Of a DNA stretch of 64,000 bases, positions 46,192 to 55,699 are shown piece after piece (position 1 is the first letter of the stretch; every line of letters starts with the position of its first letter). The notes below the pieces were generated by a model. The model searched no databases, was not told the DNA's origin, and saw only the letters and a program-made list of their open reading frames with translations. This DNA is from Planctomycetaceae bacterium (GTDB taxonomy: Bacteria; Planctomycetota; Planctomycetia; Planctomycetales; Planctomycetaceae). The DNA is taken from the NCBI GenBank assembly GCA_041398825.1, contig JAWKTX010000006.1:62001-126000 (forward strand), read 5' to 3'. A program made the translations under genes and the position numbers.

Positions 46192-48263
46192 ATCGGGTAA
46201 GGGCCATCATTGCTGAGGGCCCTCCCCACACCACCTGACGTGCGGGTCCGCATCAGGCGGTTCGACGAAGTGGATCCAGTTCGTTCCACAGAGATTTCAG
46301 GCTCAACAATCCCATCGCTTCAAGCATTGCGTTCGTAAAGCCGACACCGCTGGCAATGGTCTTCGCCATACGCCAATAACCCTTGCGGCTTTTCGCGTGA
46401 CGAATCGCCTGACGACGGGGAACTCCCAGACGCATCAGTTCTCGACTGCGTGTGCGACTGTGTCGCCAACGTTTCCAGAAACACATGCGAATGCGACGAC
46501 GGATCCACTGATCGAGCTTGTCGAACAGTTTCAGTTCCATCGCCAGGCTGAAGTACCCCGCCCAGCCGCGAAGATAGCTTCGCAGTTCGCTCAAGCGGCG
46601 TTCCATCGACACTCCCCAGCTACGGCCGGTGAGTTCTCGGACACGACGTTTGAAGCGCTGCAGCGATTTGTCAGTCAACCTGATCCGCAAGTAGCGGCCA
46701 CGGACACAGAACCCGAGAAATTCGAGTTCCTGCCACGGCACCACTTTGCTCTTCGTTTCGTTCACGACGAGGCGAAGGTGATGGATCAGGTAACGCTGCA
46801 CGGAAGAGAACACTCGCTGAGCGGCACGTTCTGATTTCGTGAAGATCACGAAGTCGTCGGCGTAACGCACAAACGGCAGACCACTTTGTTCCAGTTCCTT
46901 GTCCAGGTCATCCAGCAGGATGTTGGCAAGCAGTGGAGACAGCGGACCACCTTGTGGTGTTCCTTCGGTACTCGGTTGCAGTTCGCCGTCTACGATCACG
47001 CCCGCTCGCAGGTAGCGGCCGATCCGTTCAGCAGCAGTGAGTCCGAAACGCGACGAGCGATTCGGTTCATCAGCACGTCGTGGTTGACTTTGTCGAAGAA
47101 CTTCGACAGGTCCATATCCACGACATAACACCGCCACCTCTGATCGTCCGCCGAACTGTTGCATGGCTCCGTGAGCGGATCGATTCGGGCGAAACCCGTG
47201 GCTCGAATCGCTGAAGTGCGGGTCGAACACAGGTGTCAGGATCTGCAGGATGGCCTGTTGAATCACGCGGTCCAGCACGTTGGGAATACCGAGCTGCCGA
47301 GTGCCACCATCCGGCTTGTCAATGGTCACGCGTCGTACGGGAGACGGACGATACGTGCCATCCAGAAGCTGTCGTCGAATGAGATCCCAGCGTGGACGGA
47401 ACCAGGCGATGAATTCGTCCAGCGTGATCCCGTCGGGGCCGGGGCTCCGCGGTTCTGCCGAACTTTCTGCCATGCTCGTTCCATGTTGGATTCATTGACG
47501 ACGGCTTCCATCATCATCTCTGGAAACAAACGTTCGACCGTGGAACCACGGTCGTTCAGGTTGGCTGCTTGTCCAACGCCGACGCGGTTACCCCCTGGCG
47601 GGAGACAGAAGCAGACCGCCGAGCGGCCCCTTCCCCTCGTGTCGAGTTGGTCGAAGACTCCTTCCTGGAATTCATCGTTCGGTCCTTCCTGTCGTCAGTG
47701 GTGTATGGCGAAACAGTACTACGACCTCTGCTGACTTCCGTCGATCACGAAACGTGTTGGCCACATTCCGCTCTGCCTTTGAGCAAGCTCTTCTGACAGA
47801 TACGAACGACGGATCTCCCTGGCCACCATTCGGTGGTTCGTTGGAGCTTCAGCTCCGAATCGCTATCCGAGCGGTAGCTCGACCAAAGCGGCCGTGCCGC
47901 CCTGGATAAGACGTGTGACTTTCGCTGCACAAGCTCTCGATTTACCAATGCGAGGGAACGGAGACGGTTTCGTGATGATGGGCTCACTCACCTGCCCGCA
48001 CCGGCCTTGTATCGAGTTTCTGTCCGTAACCTCGCAGCTTTGACGAGAGGATGATCGGCGGCGACAGACAGGCCGACGCCCCAAAAGACGAAAAACAGTC
48101 GCGCGCTTACTGCGCAGGCTTCCTCCCCACGGATCGTTACCTTCCTGCAGTTGCCCTCGTCTCGTACTTGATTCTTACGATCAACGGATGTACCATCCTC
48201 AGCAAGACCTCCATTCTCCTACAGGGGACTTGCACCCATAAAACACCGCCATGCCGGGCGTAC
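46192..48263 (-). mobile_element. Group IIC (attC-class) intron in attC5
   Basis: This 2072-bp intron reads on the minus strand, opposite to the cassettes. The 5' end is GTACGCCCGGCATGGCGGTG; the 3' end carries domain V/VI-like sequence (GAACCGCCTGATGCGGACCC onward) and finishes CTTACCCGAT. Removing it rejoins AGCTAA (46186-46191) to CAAGGCC (48264 on), restoring a proper R'' box AGCTAAC that matches the GTTAGCT at the cassette start. Insertion in the bottom strand of attC at a TTG|TT-type target is the known habit of class C-attC introns. The maturase inside is frameshifted. Confidence 0.88.
46253..47529 (-). pseudogene. Group II intron reverse transcriptase/maturase, frameshifted
   Basis: The C-terminal two thirds are intact: EGTPQGGPLSPLLANILLDD, the catalytic FVRYADDFVIF, and the maturase/thumb region (RRLSELRSYLRGWAGYF). 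At least three frame changes break it. Near 47480 the start (ESNMERAWQKVRQN) is in another frame from PGPDGITLDEF. Near 47150 the frame is lost, so VVDMDLSKFFDKVNHDVL, which holds a catalytic Asp, reads out of frame. It returns near 47000. The enzyme would need repair to support splicing or mobility, though a related active maturase elsewhere could act in trans. Confidence 0.85.
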
Positions 48264-48349
48264 CAAGGCCATGCACGCCGAGCACGCGATCGGCCGTTTT
48301 TGACATGCTGGCTCTACTCGCGCGTGCCGGGTGATGGCCGCCGTTCTGC
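48264..48349 (+). other. attC5 recombination site, right part (left 6 bp at 46186-46191)
   Basis: After removal of the intron the site is 92 bp, from R'' AGCTAAC to R' GTTCTGC (48343-48349). The arms AAGGCCATGCACGCCGAGCA and GCCGGGTGATGGCCGCC show the same layout as other attC sites in the array. Confidence 0.87.
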
Positions 48350-48363
48350 CGTGAAGATGATGA

Positions 48364-48967
48364 ATGGATACGTTTGACGACACACAACGACCGTTCCCGC
48401 TCTTCAAAGCACCGATTGCCCACGCGGCGGCTCGATGGCCCTGGCGAATGTGTGCGATGCGGCAAACACGTCGGGACGCGATTCCACGAGGCTTGCTACG
48501 ATTGCTTCTGCACCGGCGAACTGGACACGGTTATGGACACCGAATTCGGAATGGTCACTCGCGATGACGCAACTGCTGGTCGTACGCATGGGATTCCGCT
48601 CACGATCCTTCCGCCCTAAACGGATATACGCTGACTCAACATCCCATCGATCCTCGCTTCCCCGATGACTGCTGGTATCACGTCCATATTGATCCCGAGC
48701 ACCTTGCTGAACTGCTCGAACTCCGAAATATCATACTTGGCAAGGAGAAACATGGCTTTTCTGCTGCCAACGTCCGATGGTCTTTCGTGGCTCCTTGCCT
48801 GCCGACATCTTCACTGATGACCTGATCTGCTACCATCTGAGATAGAAAGATTCCTTGGCACTCCAGACTGGAAACAGACGGTTAGAGATGGTCACGGATC
48901 GTACACCTACTACGTTTTCACATGTTCCGTTTGCGGTGCACTTCGCCACAACGACGACTGCGATTGA
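48364..48967 (+). pseudogene. Cassette 6: CbrC-family (UPF0167) protein, frameshifted
   Basis: Pieces in different frames add up to one protein of the CbrC family. They are DTQRPFPLFKAPIA (start), CVRCGKHVGTRFHEACYDCF, then DCWYHVHIDPEHLAELL, then RTPKYHTWQGETWLFCC and ADIFTDDLICYHLR, and finally TYYVFTCSVCGALRHNDDCD up to the stop at 48967. Cysteine pairs and the W-x-x-E-x-W stretch match the family. At least three frameshifts separate the pieces. CbrC-like proteins are common integron cassette and toxin-resistance-type genes, but their biochemical role is not known. Confidence 0.72.
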
Positions 48968-48979
48968 AACCGAAATACG

Positions 48980-49068
48980 GCAGAACCATCCAATGCACCC
49001 GAGCGGCGAGTCGGGCGTTTTCAAATGGACAATTTCTCGTCACCGCCGGGTGATTGGTACCGTTATCC
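48980..49068 (+). other. attC6 recombination site
   Basis: An 89-bp site from R'' GCAGAAC (48980-48986) to R' GTTATCC (49062-49068). R'' complements the GTTCTGC at 48343 that opens cassette 6. The arms ATGCACCCGAGCGGCGAG and CACCGCCGGGTGATTGG pair. Confidence 0.9.
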
Positions 49069-49092
49069 GAAAACACACACACGCACACACGC

Positions 49093-49365
49093 ATGCCCAG
49101 CTTCTTCGAATCCGACCCAGACGAGCTACGTGTTCGGGAAAATGTTTTCCTGGACTTCTTTAACCTCTACCCCGAACTACCATTCGATTCGACACTCTCA
49201 CATCTACAAGGCCTCAGTGAGACCGAAGTGGTCTACTCTGCCCAGTCGGCTGAAGGATGGCAAATTAAGTTACCTTCTGTGACTGTCTATTCTTACTCGA
49301 TACGCACTTCCACGGAGCATCGACGCTCTTCTGTGCTGAAGAATCTGTCACAGACAAAACGATGA
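49093..49365 (+). CDS. Cassette 7: small protein of unknown function
   Basis: A 90-residue frame from ATG 49093 (an in-frame start also lies at 49054, before the cassette boundary at 49063). It starts MPSFFESDPDELRVRENVF. No family is recognised. A second frame continues past its stop as VTDKTMMLAFLGCFLPLIRD, so the real gene may be longer and frameshifted near 49300, ending about 49440. Confidence 0.5.
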   Translation: MPSFFESDPDELRVRENVFLDFFNLYPELPFDSTLSHLQGLSETEVVYSAQSAEGWQIKLPSVTVYSYSIRTSTEHRRSSVLKNLSQTKR

Positions 49366-49560
49366 TGCTTGCATTTCTTGGTTGCTTTCTCCCGCTCATT
49401 CGCGACCATTGGAAATCAAAAAGTGGCTCTAAGTCCTAGTTTGGGATCTATCTTGTGAAGTGGACCCTAGGGCAGGATTTTCTTGGCTTACTAACCTTCT
49501 GCTGCTGATTAGTTGCGGGATTCGGCTGGACTTCAAACCCTGCGGAACCCCGTCGGATAA

Positions 49561-50398
49561 ATCGGGTAGCCGCGGCCATTGCTGGCCGCGGCCCCCACCA
49601 CCTGGCGTGCGGGTCCGCATCAGGCGGTTCCTGAAGAGACACAGGCTCCGTGTCAGAGTTGCCGGAGTAAAGCGACCACAACAATCGCTCCAAAGGCTGG
49701 CAGGACACGAACCGCCAAACCGGTAAACTCCGTTCGGAGTACGAGATTAATCTGCCGAGCAGACCATCACCCTCGGTTCGAGATCAGTGAGTGCTCGTCC
49801 TTATTCTTCAAGGTTCGGTCCTTCCTGTCGTCAGTGGAATATGACGAAACAGTACTACGACCTCTGCTGACTTCCGTCGATCACGAAGCGTGTTGACCAC
49901 ATTCCGCTCTGCCTTTGAGCAAGCTCTTCTGACAGATACGAACGACGGATCTCCCTGGCCACCATTCGGTGGTTCGTTGGAGCTTCAGCTCCGAATCGCT
50001 ATCCGAGCGGTAGCTCGACCAAAGCGGCCGTGCCGCCCTGGATAAGACGTGTGACTTTCGCTGCACAAGCTCTCGATTTACCAATGTGAGTGAACGGAGA
50101 CGGTTTCGTGATGATTGGCTCACTCACCTGCCCACACCGGCCTTGTATCGAGTTTCTGTCCGTAACCTCGCAGCTTTGACGAGAGTGTGATCGGCGGCGA
50201 CAGACAGGCCGACGCCCCAAAAGACGAAAAACAGTCGCGCACACTCGCAGGCTTCCTCCCCACGGTTCGTTACCTCCCCGCAGTTGCCCTCGTCTCGTAC
50301 CTGATTCATGCCGACCAATAGTTGTACCATCACTCAGCAAGACCTCCATTCTCGTACAGGGACTTGCACCCCATAAAACACCGCCATGCCAGGCGTAC
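49561..50398 (-). mobile_element. Group IIC (attC-class) intron remnant in attC7, no maturase
   Basis: The minus strand keeps the 5' end (GTACGCCTGGCATGGCGGTG) and 3' end (domain V/VI-like, finishing GGCTACCCGAT) of the same intron type as at 46192-48263, but only 838 bp in all. The right two thirds (about 49803-50398) closely match 47671-48263. The maturase gene has been deleted, probably between the 5' region and domain V. Removal restores GGATAAC at the junction (49555-49560 plus 50399), matching GTTATCC at 49062. Confidence 0.82.
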
Positions 50399-50483
50399 CA
50401 ATCGCGTGCACCCGAGTGCGCGAGTCGGGCGGTATTGAAGTTGAAAATCTTTCGCGCGTACCGGGTGGCGCGTGACGTTATTT
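50399..50483 (+). other. attC7 recombination site, right part (left 6 bp at 49555-49560)
   Basis: The site is 91 bp once the intron remnant is removed, R'' GGATAAC to R' GTTATTT (50477-50483). The arms GCGTGCACCCGAGTGCG and ACCGGGTGGCGCGTGAC pair. Confidence 0.82.
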
Positions 50484-50837
50484 TGTCAGAGGCGACCAGC
50501 GCGGACACGTGGACGGCGTTCTGGTTGTTCGCCCAAATCAATCGAACCGTATGCGGAAGCCGTCCGTCGGCTGATGGCCGGCGAGAGCTTTTTCGTATCA
50601 GACGGCTCAATGGTCATGCTCGTCCGGAGCCACCGCTGGTCACCTGAAGACTGCTGCGGGCGAGAGCTGTCCGTGAGCTGAAAAAGAATTGGACGCCTGA
50701 ATCTTTCACCAGGCTATTGCCGTTTGTTCGCCGCAATGCCAGAATATTTCCGGAGTTCCCAGTCAGACAAACCCGGAGCTTTCAGGCCGTCCGACTTCAG
50801 CGGTCAGGGCGGACTCAGTCGTGTCCAGAACAGAACA
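50484..50837. other. Cassette 8: no confident gene
   Basis: Cassette 8 spans 50478-50912 by its boxes. Short frames exist (a 69-residue frame from GTG 50472 and an 88-residue frame from 50717), but neither starts inside the cassette with a convincing site and shows protein-like composition through. It may hold a decayed gene or a non-coding cassette. Confidence 0.45.
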
Positions 50838-50918
50838 AAATAACAAGGCCATGCACCGGAATTGGACAACCACCTCAATTTTCATGGAAACCCAATCCGT
50901 TGATGGCGGGCGTTACAC
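50838..50918 (+). other. attC8 recombination site
   Basis: An 81-bp site, R'' AAATAAC (50838-50844) to R' GTTACAC (50912-50918). R'' complements the GTTATTT at 50477. The arm AAGGCCATGCACCGGAATTG resembles that of attC5. Confidence 0.85.
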
Positions 50919-50933
50919 GCTCAATGCAACATC

Positions 50934-51635
50934 ATGAATCCCTGGCAACTAATCAAAGATGGCCGATTTTCCGAGGCCGTTGACGAATACACGCAGCAAC
51001 TGGCTGAGGCGCCAACAGTCCCATCCTTCCGAAATCGGGCCATCGCCCACCTGAACCTCGGTCAGCTTGATCATGCGATGGCGGATTATGAATCAGCCGA
51101 GAGGATCGACCAGTCCCGAAGCGATGGCAACTTAAGAAGCATTGGTGTGGTCCATTGGCTCGCCGGTCGTGAAGCAGACGCGGTAGAGGCTTGGGCAGAA
51201 GCTGTTAGATTGCTGGAACGAAACGAGATTGAGTACACAGATGGGGCGGGCGGGGTGCAGTCGCCCTGCTTATTGTGGTTCGCAGGCGCACGACTCAAGG
51301 ATTTGACCCTCAAAGATTCAGCCAATTCTTTATTAAAAAGGTTGCTGAAGCGTCGCCGTGCGAACAATTGGCCAGGACCAATCGGGCGGTTTTTGATAGA
51401 ACAGGTAGATGCCGAATCTCTTCGCAGTTCGGTTTCGTCTGTACCAGTGCTTCGTGAGCGAGAGCTCTGCCAGGCAGAATTCTACATTTCAGCGCAAGCA
51501 TTGGATGATGATGGGCGGCAACATTACATAGACGGTTTGCGGCGCGCAAGTGACCATTCTGCCGCGATTCTCGAAGACGAATTCTACCTGGCCAAATTTG
51601 AGCTGCGACACGCCATTCCGGAAAAGAGCGTGTAA
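50934..51635 (+). CDS. Cassette 9: TPR-repeat protein
   Basis: The protein has 233 residues from ATG 50934, 21 bp after the cassette start. The first ~90 residues hold about two to three tetratricopeptide repeats (FSEAVDEYTQQLAEAPTVPS, RNRAIAHLNLGQLDHAMADY, GVVHWLAGREADAVEAWAEA). TPRs bind other proteins. The remainder is helical without a recognised family. No signal peptide. The stop lies just before the R'' box of attC9. Confidence 0.83.
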   Translation: MNPWQLIKDGRFSEAVDEYTQQLAEAPTVPSFRNRAIAHLNLGQLDHAMADYESAERIDQSRSDGNLRSIGVVHWLAGREADAVEAWAEAVRLLERNEIEYTDGAGGVQSPCLLWFAGARLKDLTLKDSANSLLKRLLKRRRANNWPGPIGRFLIEQVDAESLRSSVSSVPVLRERELCQAEFYISAQALDDDGRQHYIDGLRRASDHSAAILEDEFYLAKFELRHAIPEKSV

Positions 51636-51718
51636 CCATCGCATGCAGCAGAGTTGCGGTGGTTCGGTTTTGACATTGGAAAATCTTCTCCCGCAACCTG
51701 CGGATGCGGGCGTTATTT
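51630..51718 (+). other. attC9 recombination site
   Basis: An 89-bp site, R'' GTGTAAC (51630-51636) to R' GTTATTT (51712-51718). R'' complements GTTACAC at 50912. The arms CATCGCATGCAGCAGAGTTG and CGCAACCTGCGGATGCG are complementary. Confidence 0.9.
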
Positions 51719-51743
51719 GGCAGGGTACTCGATCGGACTACGA

Positions 51744-52616
51744 ATGAACCGCCCTTGGTCGACCTGGATTCTCGTTGCGGCATCAATCGCAGTCGCTGCC
51801 GTCGTGCTTGCCGCGAGTGTCTGGAATCGGTCCTGTGAACCAGCCAGTCTCCAACCCACCGCTGAGTTGGCACATACTGCCAAGCAACGCCCGGAGTCCC
51901 TACTGTCCCGCGAGACCAGCCTCCGTGCAATTCGTGACCTGGCAATGATTGATATGGACTCGTCCGGTCGCCTTGTTGGCGTGTCGTTCTACGATCCGGT
52001 TGGGCTGTCTGACATAGGATTTCCGCCACGTAAACTCGTAGACTCCGACCTCCAATTGCTATCGCCTTTTCCCAATCTCAAGCAGTTGGACATTGCTGGA
52101 ACTGCAATCACCGATGAAGGGCTAAAGCACCTCAAAGATCTTAACGAGATAGAAAAACTGAACATCAATTCAACCGCGATCACGGGATATGGCTTGCGCA
52201 GCCTCAGTGGCATGAGTCGACTACGCATGCTCGACCTCGTGGATATCCCTATTGACGATAGCGATCTGGAATTTCTCTCCGGGTTTGCTGAGTTGCAGCA
52301 TCTTTCAATTTCGAGCCCTCTCGTTTCAGATTCTGGACTCGCACACCTTCACAAGCTTGGCGAACTCAAAGGTCTTTACCTCGGACGACTTCAAGTGACG
52401 GATCAAGGAATTCGACATCTGGCAAAGCTTGCTTCACTGAAACACGTCACACTCGATGGCACTCCTCTCAGTGATGGTGCTGTACCGTATTTTGCAAAAT
52501 TCACGCAATTACGCTATCTTGGTCTTAGAAGAACGAAAATCACCTTAAAGGGCGCTGCCAATATTCAGTCAGCACTGCCCAATTGCACAGTTAATCGTGA
52601 CGTCGAATATCCCTGA
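51744..52616 (+). CDS. Cassette 10: membrane-anchored leucine-rich-repeat protein
   Basis: The protein has 290 residues from ATG 51744. A hydrophobic N-terminus (STWILVAASIAVAAVVLAASVW) is a signal anchor. Residues about 85-280 form leucine-rich repeats of about 24 residues: LKQLDIAGTAITDEGLKHLK, LRMLDLVDIPIDDSDLEFLS, LKGLYLGRLQVTDQGIRHLA. LRR proteins of this type are frequent in planctomycetes and bind proteins. It sits within the integron as a normal-looking intact cassette. Function is not assigned. Confidence 0.87.
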   Translation: MNRPWSTWILVAASIAVAAVVLAASVWNRSCEPASLQPTAELAHTAKQRPESLLSRETSLRAIRDLAMIDMDSSGRLVGVSFYDPVGLSDIGFPPRKLVDSDLQLLSPFPNLKQLDIAGTAITDEGLKHLKDLNEIEKLNINSTAITGYGLRSLSGMSRLRMLDLVDIPIDDSDLEFLSGFAELQHLSISSPLVSDSGLAHLHKLGELKGLYLGRLQVTDQGIRHLAKLASLKHVTLDGTPLSDGAVPYFAKFTQLRYLGLRRTKITLKGAANIQSALPNCTVNRDVEYP

Positions 52617-52679
52617 GGTACCCATAGTCCTATGACTATTCAGTGCCGAACCACCATCGCCGTCACCCTCGGCACAGCC

Positions 52680-52777
52680 AGATAACAAACTTGTGAATCG
52701 GATCAATCAATCACGCTGCAACTGAAATCAAATAGTGCTGTTTGGTGTTGCGGACTGCGGCGGGCATTCTGTTACTG
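52680..52777 (+). other. attC10 recombination site, longer type
   Basis: A 98-bp site from AGATAAC (52680-52686), close to the complement of GTTATTT at 51712, to GTTACTG (52771-52777). The arms AAACTTGTGAATCG and GCGGACTGCGGCGGGC differ from the common type, so the site is less certain than its neighbours. Confidence 0.6.
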
Positions 52778-52849
52778 AACTACAGAATTCGATCCACCGC
52801 GGCATGCTGAACACGACACCATGGCAGAATCGCGTCACAGGGTGGACTC

Positions 52850-53943
52850 GGCGTATGGCCAACGACGACGCCACTGATTCCAGAAGCACATCCGAATCCG
52901 GCGGCGGACCCGCCCATCCAGTTTGTCGATGAAATCAAACTGCCAGGCCAGACCGAAGTAACCTGCCCAGCCTCGCACGTAACGATTGAGGTCAGACAGA
53001 CGACGTTCCATCGACACTCCACGGCGCGACCGCTGAGCGCTTTGACCCGCCGTTTAAAGGTCCTCAATTTCTTCGGAGCGATGGCGATCGTTACACCCTT
53101 GCCCGTAAATGCAAACCCGAGATATTCGCAGTCGCGGGATTATCTCACGCGACTCTTCTCCTCGTTCACGACGAGTTTCAGATCACGCATCAGATAGCGC
53201 TGCATCGACAGCAGCACGCGTTGTGCTGCTCGTTCACTGCGCACGAAGATGACGAACCAGATCCTCTTCTTCATTCCCGAAGTCGAAGGTCTGCTGCGTG
53301 GCACCTCGATCTGAATTTTGCGGTCGCTCCTCCCTGTTCTTCAAGGTTCGGTCCTTCCTGTCGTCAGCGGAATATGACGAGACAGTACTATGACCTCTGC
53401 TGACTCCGTCGCACACCGACAGTGTTTGCCACTGAAGGCTCTGCCTGTCGATCAATCGAGCGTGCAGATACGTGCGGCGGATCTCCCAGGACCGCCCCGG
53501 GCGGATTGTTGGGAGCTACCGCTCCAAAAGCGATCCTAGCGCCAGCTGGAACAACGCGACAATGCCGCCCTGGATAAGACGTGTGACTTTCACTGCACAA
53601 GCTCCGGATTTAACAATGCGGATGAATAGAGACGGTTTCGTGATGATTGGCTCACTCACCTGTCCGCACCGGCCTTCTATAGGGTTTCTGTTTAGTCTGT
53701 GAAGTCTTGTATGGGGCTCGCAGCTCTGACGAGAGTGTGATCGTCGGCGAAAGACAGGCCGCCCCCCAAAGACGGAAAACAGTCGCGCACGCTTGCAGGC
53801 TTCCTCCCCACGGTTCGTTACCTTCCCGCGGTTGTCCTCGTTTTCTCCTTGATTCATGCTGCCATCTGGCGATACCATTAGTCAGCACGGCCTCCATTCT
53901 CCTACAGGGGATCTGCACCCCATAAAACACATGCCAGGCGTAC
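52850..53943 (-). mobile_element. Group IIC intron remnant, lacking its 3' domain
   Basis: The minus strand at the right end matches the 5' end of the array's other introns (GTACGCCTGGCATGTGTTTT at 53943 and on). Further in, degraded maturase sequence is found: GFGCASGISG..., MSMERRLSDLNRYVRGWAGY, and RTFKRRVKALSG. No domain V/VI sequence is seen at the left end, so the 3' end is lost and the exact left border is unclear. The maturase is broken by several frame changes. Confidence 0.78.
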
Positions 53944-54061
53944 CAATTGAATCCAGCCGAGTTGCCGTCGGTCGATTCTCACATGGCAAGTCAGTCGCGG
54001 CAGCCTGCTGATCCTGCTCATTGGTCCGGCTTTGAGGTTCCAACAGTAAAAGGTAAACGAA

Positions 54062-54448
54062 ATGAAAATGTTACGTCCTGTCCTCTGCGTTATTTGCATA
54101 CTTACAACTGGAACTATCGTCGTTTCGGAAGATGGCACAGGGGCAGAAAAGAATGTCACCCGGCAATGGCACGACGTCTTCGCTAGTTGGAACGAGAGCT
54201 TGCTGGATCCGATCTACAAGCTGAGTGAGAAACGTGCACGTTATATTAAGGAACTCGGTGCAGCGCATCCTGCTGTTAAATCGCTCAGCAAGCAAATTGA
54301 AACACGCAAGACAGAGCTTGCTAAAATCTGTCCCGATGCAAACTTCCAGGCGGAACGCATCGCGCGCATAGATGACGCTGAAACACAACGGTATGTTTTA
54401 GAGCTGATACTTAAAAACCGGGCACTTGAGTTGCAGCTGGCTGAGTAG
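54062..54448 (+). CDS. Cassette 12: small secreted protein
   Basis: The protein has 128 residues with a signal peptide (MKMLRPVLCVICILTTGTIVV). The mature part is helical and charged (KSLSKQIETRKTELAKICPD, VLELILKNRALELQLAE), possibly a coiled coil. No family is recognised. AAGGTAAACGAA precedes the start. It lies after the intron remnant and before attC12, so the cassette is intact although its left border is worn. Confidence 0.78.
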   Translation: MKMLRPVLCVICILTTGTIVVSEDGTGAEKNVTRQWHDVFASWNESLLDPIYKLSEKRARYIKELGAAHPAVKSLSKQIETRKTELAKICPDANFQAERIARIDDAETQRYVLELILKNRALELQLAE

Positions 54449-54495
54449 CCAAATGGAGATCGCTTCCCGACCGAGAGGAACTTGGATGAATGCTC

Positions 54496-54577
54496 GACGA
54501 ACGAAGGCATGAACGCCGAGCGTGTCAAACTTTGAAACACCTTCGACCCGGCGACCGGGTTATGGCTGGCGTTCACC
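54496..54577 (+). other. attC12 recombination site
   Basis: An 82-bp site, R'' GACGAAC (54496-54502) to R' GTTCACC (54571-54577). The arms GAAGGCATGAACGCCGAGCG and GGGTTATGGCTGGCG fit attC layout. The left border of its cassette is not identified, so the R''/R' match cannot be checked. Confidence 0.65.
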
Positions 54578-54581
54578 GACA

Positions 54582-54962
54582 TGAGATTGGAGACGAAAGC
54601 TTGCCCCTGTGGCTGATGCTTGAAGATGACCTCGACAGGATTGATCGATTCCAGTTCATCCTTGCCGGGCATCATCGACCGATTTCGCTTGCCATCTCTC
54701 GCGGGCCGCGCCGTCATTCCTTGGTCGATACAACGCACCGGACGTCATCCCGGACCTGATTTGCCTCGACCATGACTTGATACCAGACTCGAGGGACGAT
54801 CCCGATGACGGAAGAGACGTATCGCGATTTAACAATACCTGCCTTGCGGCACCTCCCGTGTTGATTCACTCAACGAATTCGGTGGCGGCTGACTCGATGA
54901 TGTTCTCCATACGTGAGCACGACTGGTTCGTCGATCCCATGTCTGCAATTGGACAGGATTGA
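54582..54962 (+). pseudogene. Cassette 13: cyclic-phosphate-type receiver protein, frameshifted
   Basis: Three pieces in different frames fit one small receiver-like protein: LPLWLMLEDDLDRIDRF (from about 54601), then PDLICLDHDLIPDSRDDPDD (about 54750), then PPVLIHSTNSVAADSMMF (about 54860) to a stop at 54962. The LDHDL and HSTN motifs and the acidic start match the cyclic-phosphate processing receiver (cPPR) domain as I know it. At least two frameshifts break it. Such domains occur in cassettes and phage-related loci; their chemistry is only predicted. Confidence 0.65.
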
Positions 54963-55030
54963 ATGGAATCGTATTGGTTTCCGTCAGCCTTCGAGATAGT
55001 TGCCAAATTCCGGACGTAGCCAAAACGAGT

Positions 55031-55121
55031 GGCGAACAAGGCGGTCAACCCGAGCGGCGGATCGGGCGGATTCTGAAATCAGAGGTTCGTGGCCGCCGCC
55101 GCGGTACCTTTATCGTTCGCA
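55031..55121 (+). other. attC13 recombination site
   Basis: A 91-bp site, R'' GGCGAAC (55031-55037), one base from the complement of GTTCACC, to R' GTTCGCA (55115-55121). Its arms are almost the same as attC1 (AAGGCGGTCAACCCGAGCGG). Confidence 0.88.
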
Positions 55122-55144
55122 TTCAGATTGGGAAACGCCGCCAA

Positions 55145-55261
55145 ATGAATGATCCCGAGAAGTCGTGGGTTGGCTGGATTGGATTTATCGCGCTCGCCAT
55201 TATTGTTGTGAGCGTTTGCGCCCTTTTTATCGCGATGCGTGCTGGTTCCCATCGAGACTAA
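55145..55261 (+). CDS. Cassette 14: 38-residue membrane peptide
   Basis: The frame starts at ATG 55145 and encodes MNDPEKSWVGWIGFIALAII and 18 more residues. A single membrane helix spans about 9-31. It begins 29 bp after the cassette start, a normal position for a cassette gene. No family is recognised. Small membrane peptides of this type are common in integron cassettes. Confidence 0.55.
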   Translation: MNDPEKSWVGWIGFIALAIIVVSVCALFIAMRAGSHRD

Positions 55262-55354
55262 GTGGGCGCTGGCATATGTTTTTTTTGTGCCAACTTAGGG
55301 TTCGGCCTGCTGTTGAATGCGATCTGCCGGCGCTAGCCGAGGCACTCTGCACAG

Positions 55355-55699
55355 TCAAAACAGCTCCTTCGACGTCGAACTGTTCTTCGTACTCGCCTGA
55401 ATAAAATCGTAGTATTGTCCACAGATGACGCGGACGAACACGGGTGAATTGCAGAACGCAGGCGGCTGTTGAACGCTGAATGATTGAGACGCAACGTCTC
55501 GCAGCCTGTCTTCCTCAACCATCACATCCCGGGCCAGATTTTGATTCCGTAACCGGTCCGGCTCAGCGAACGCGAAAACTTCTGAACCACAAGGTAAACT
55601 GCACACGCCATGCTCTTGCCAAGGGGTGACATCTGTCGTAACCTCACAAAACAAAGAATTCAGAAACCGGCAACTCATTATCGCGCGTGCATTCGCCAC
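55355..55699 (-). CDS. Cassette 14: possible antisense-oriented gene
   Basis: A 114-residue frame on the minus strand inside the long cassette 14, opposite to the usual direction. Composition is plausible in the middle (FAEPDRLRNQNLARDVMVEE). There is no recognised family, clear ribosome binding site or start context. A toxin-antitoxin-like or chance frame are both possible. Otherwise the 464 bp after the small peptide gene up to attC14 shows no coding sequence. Confidence 0.3.
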   Translation of the reverse strand: MANARAIMSCRFLNSLFCEVTTDVTPWQEHGVCSLPCGSEVFAFAEPDRLRNQNLARDVMVEEDRLRDVASQSFSVQQPPAFCNSPVFVRVICGQYYDFIQASTKNSSTSKELF

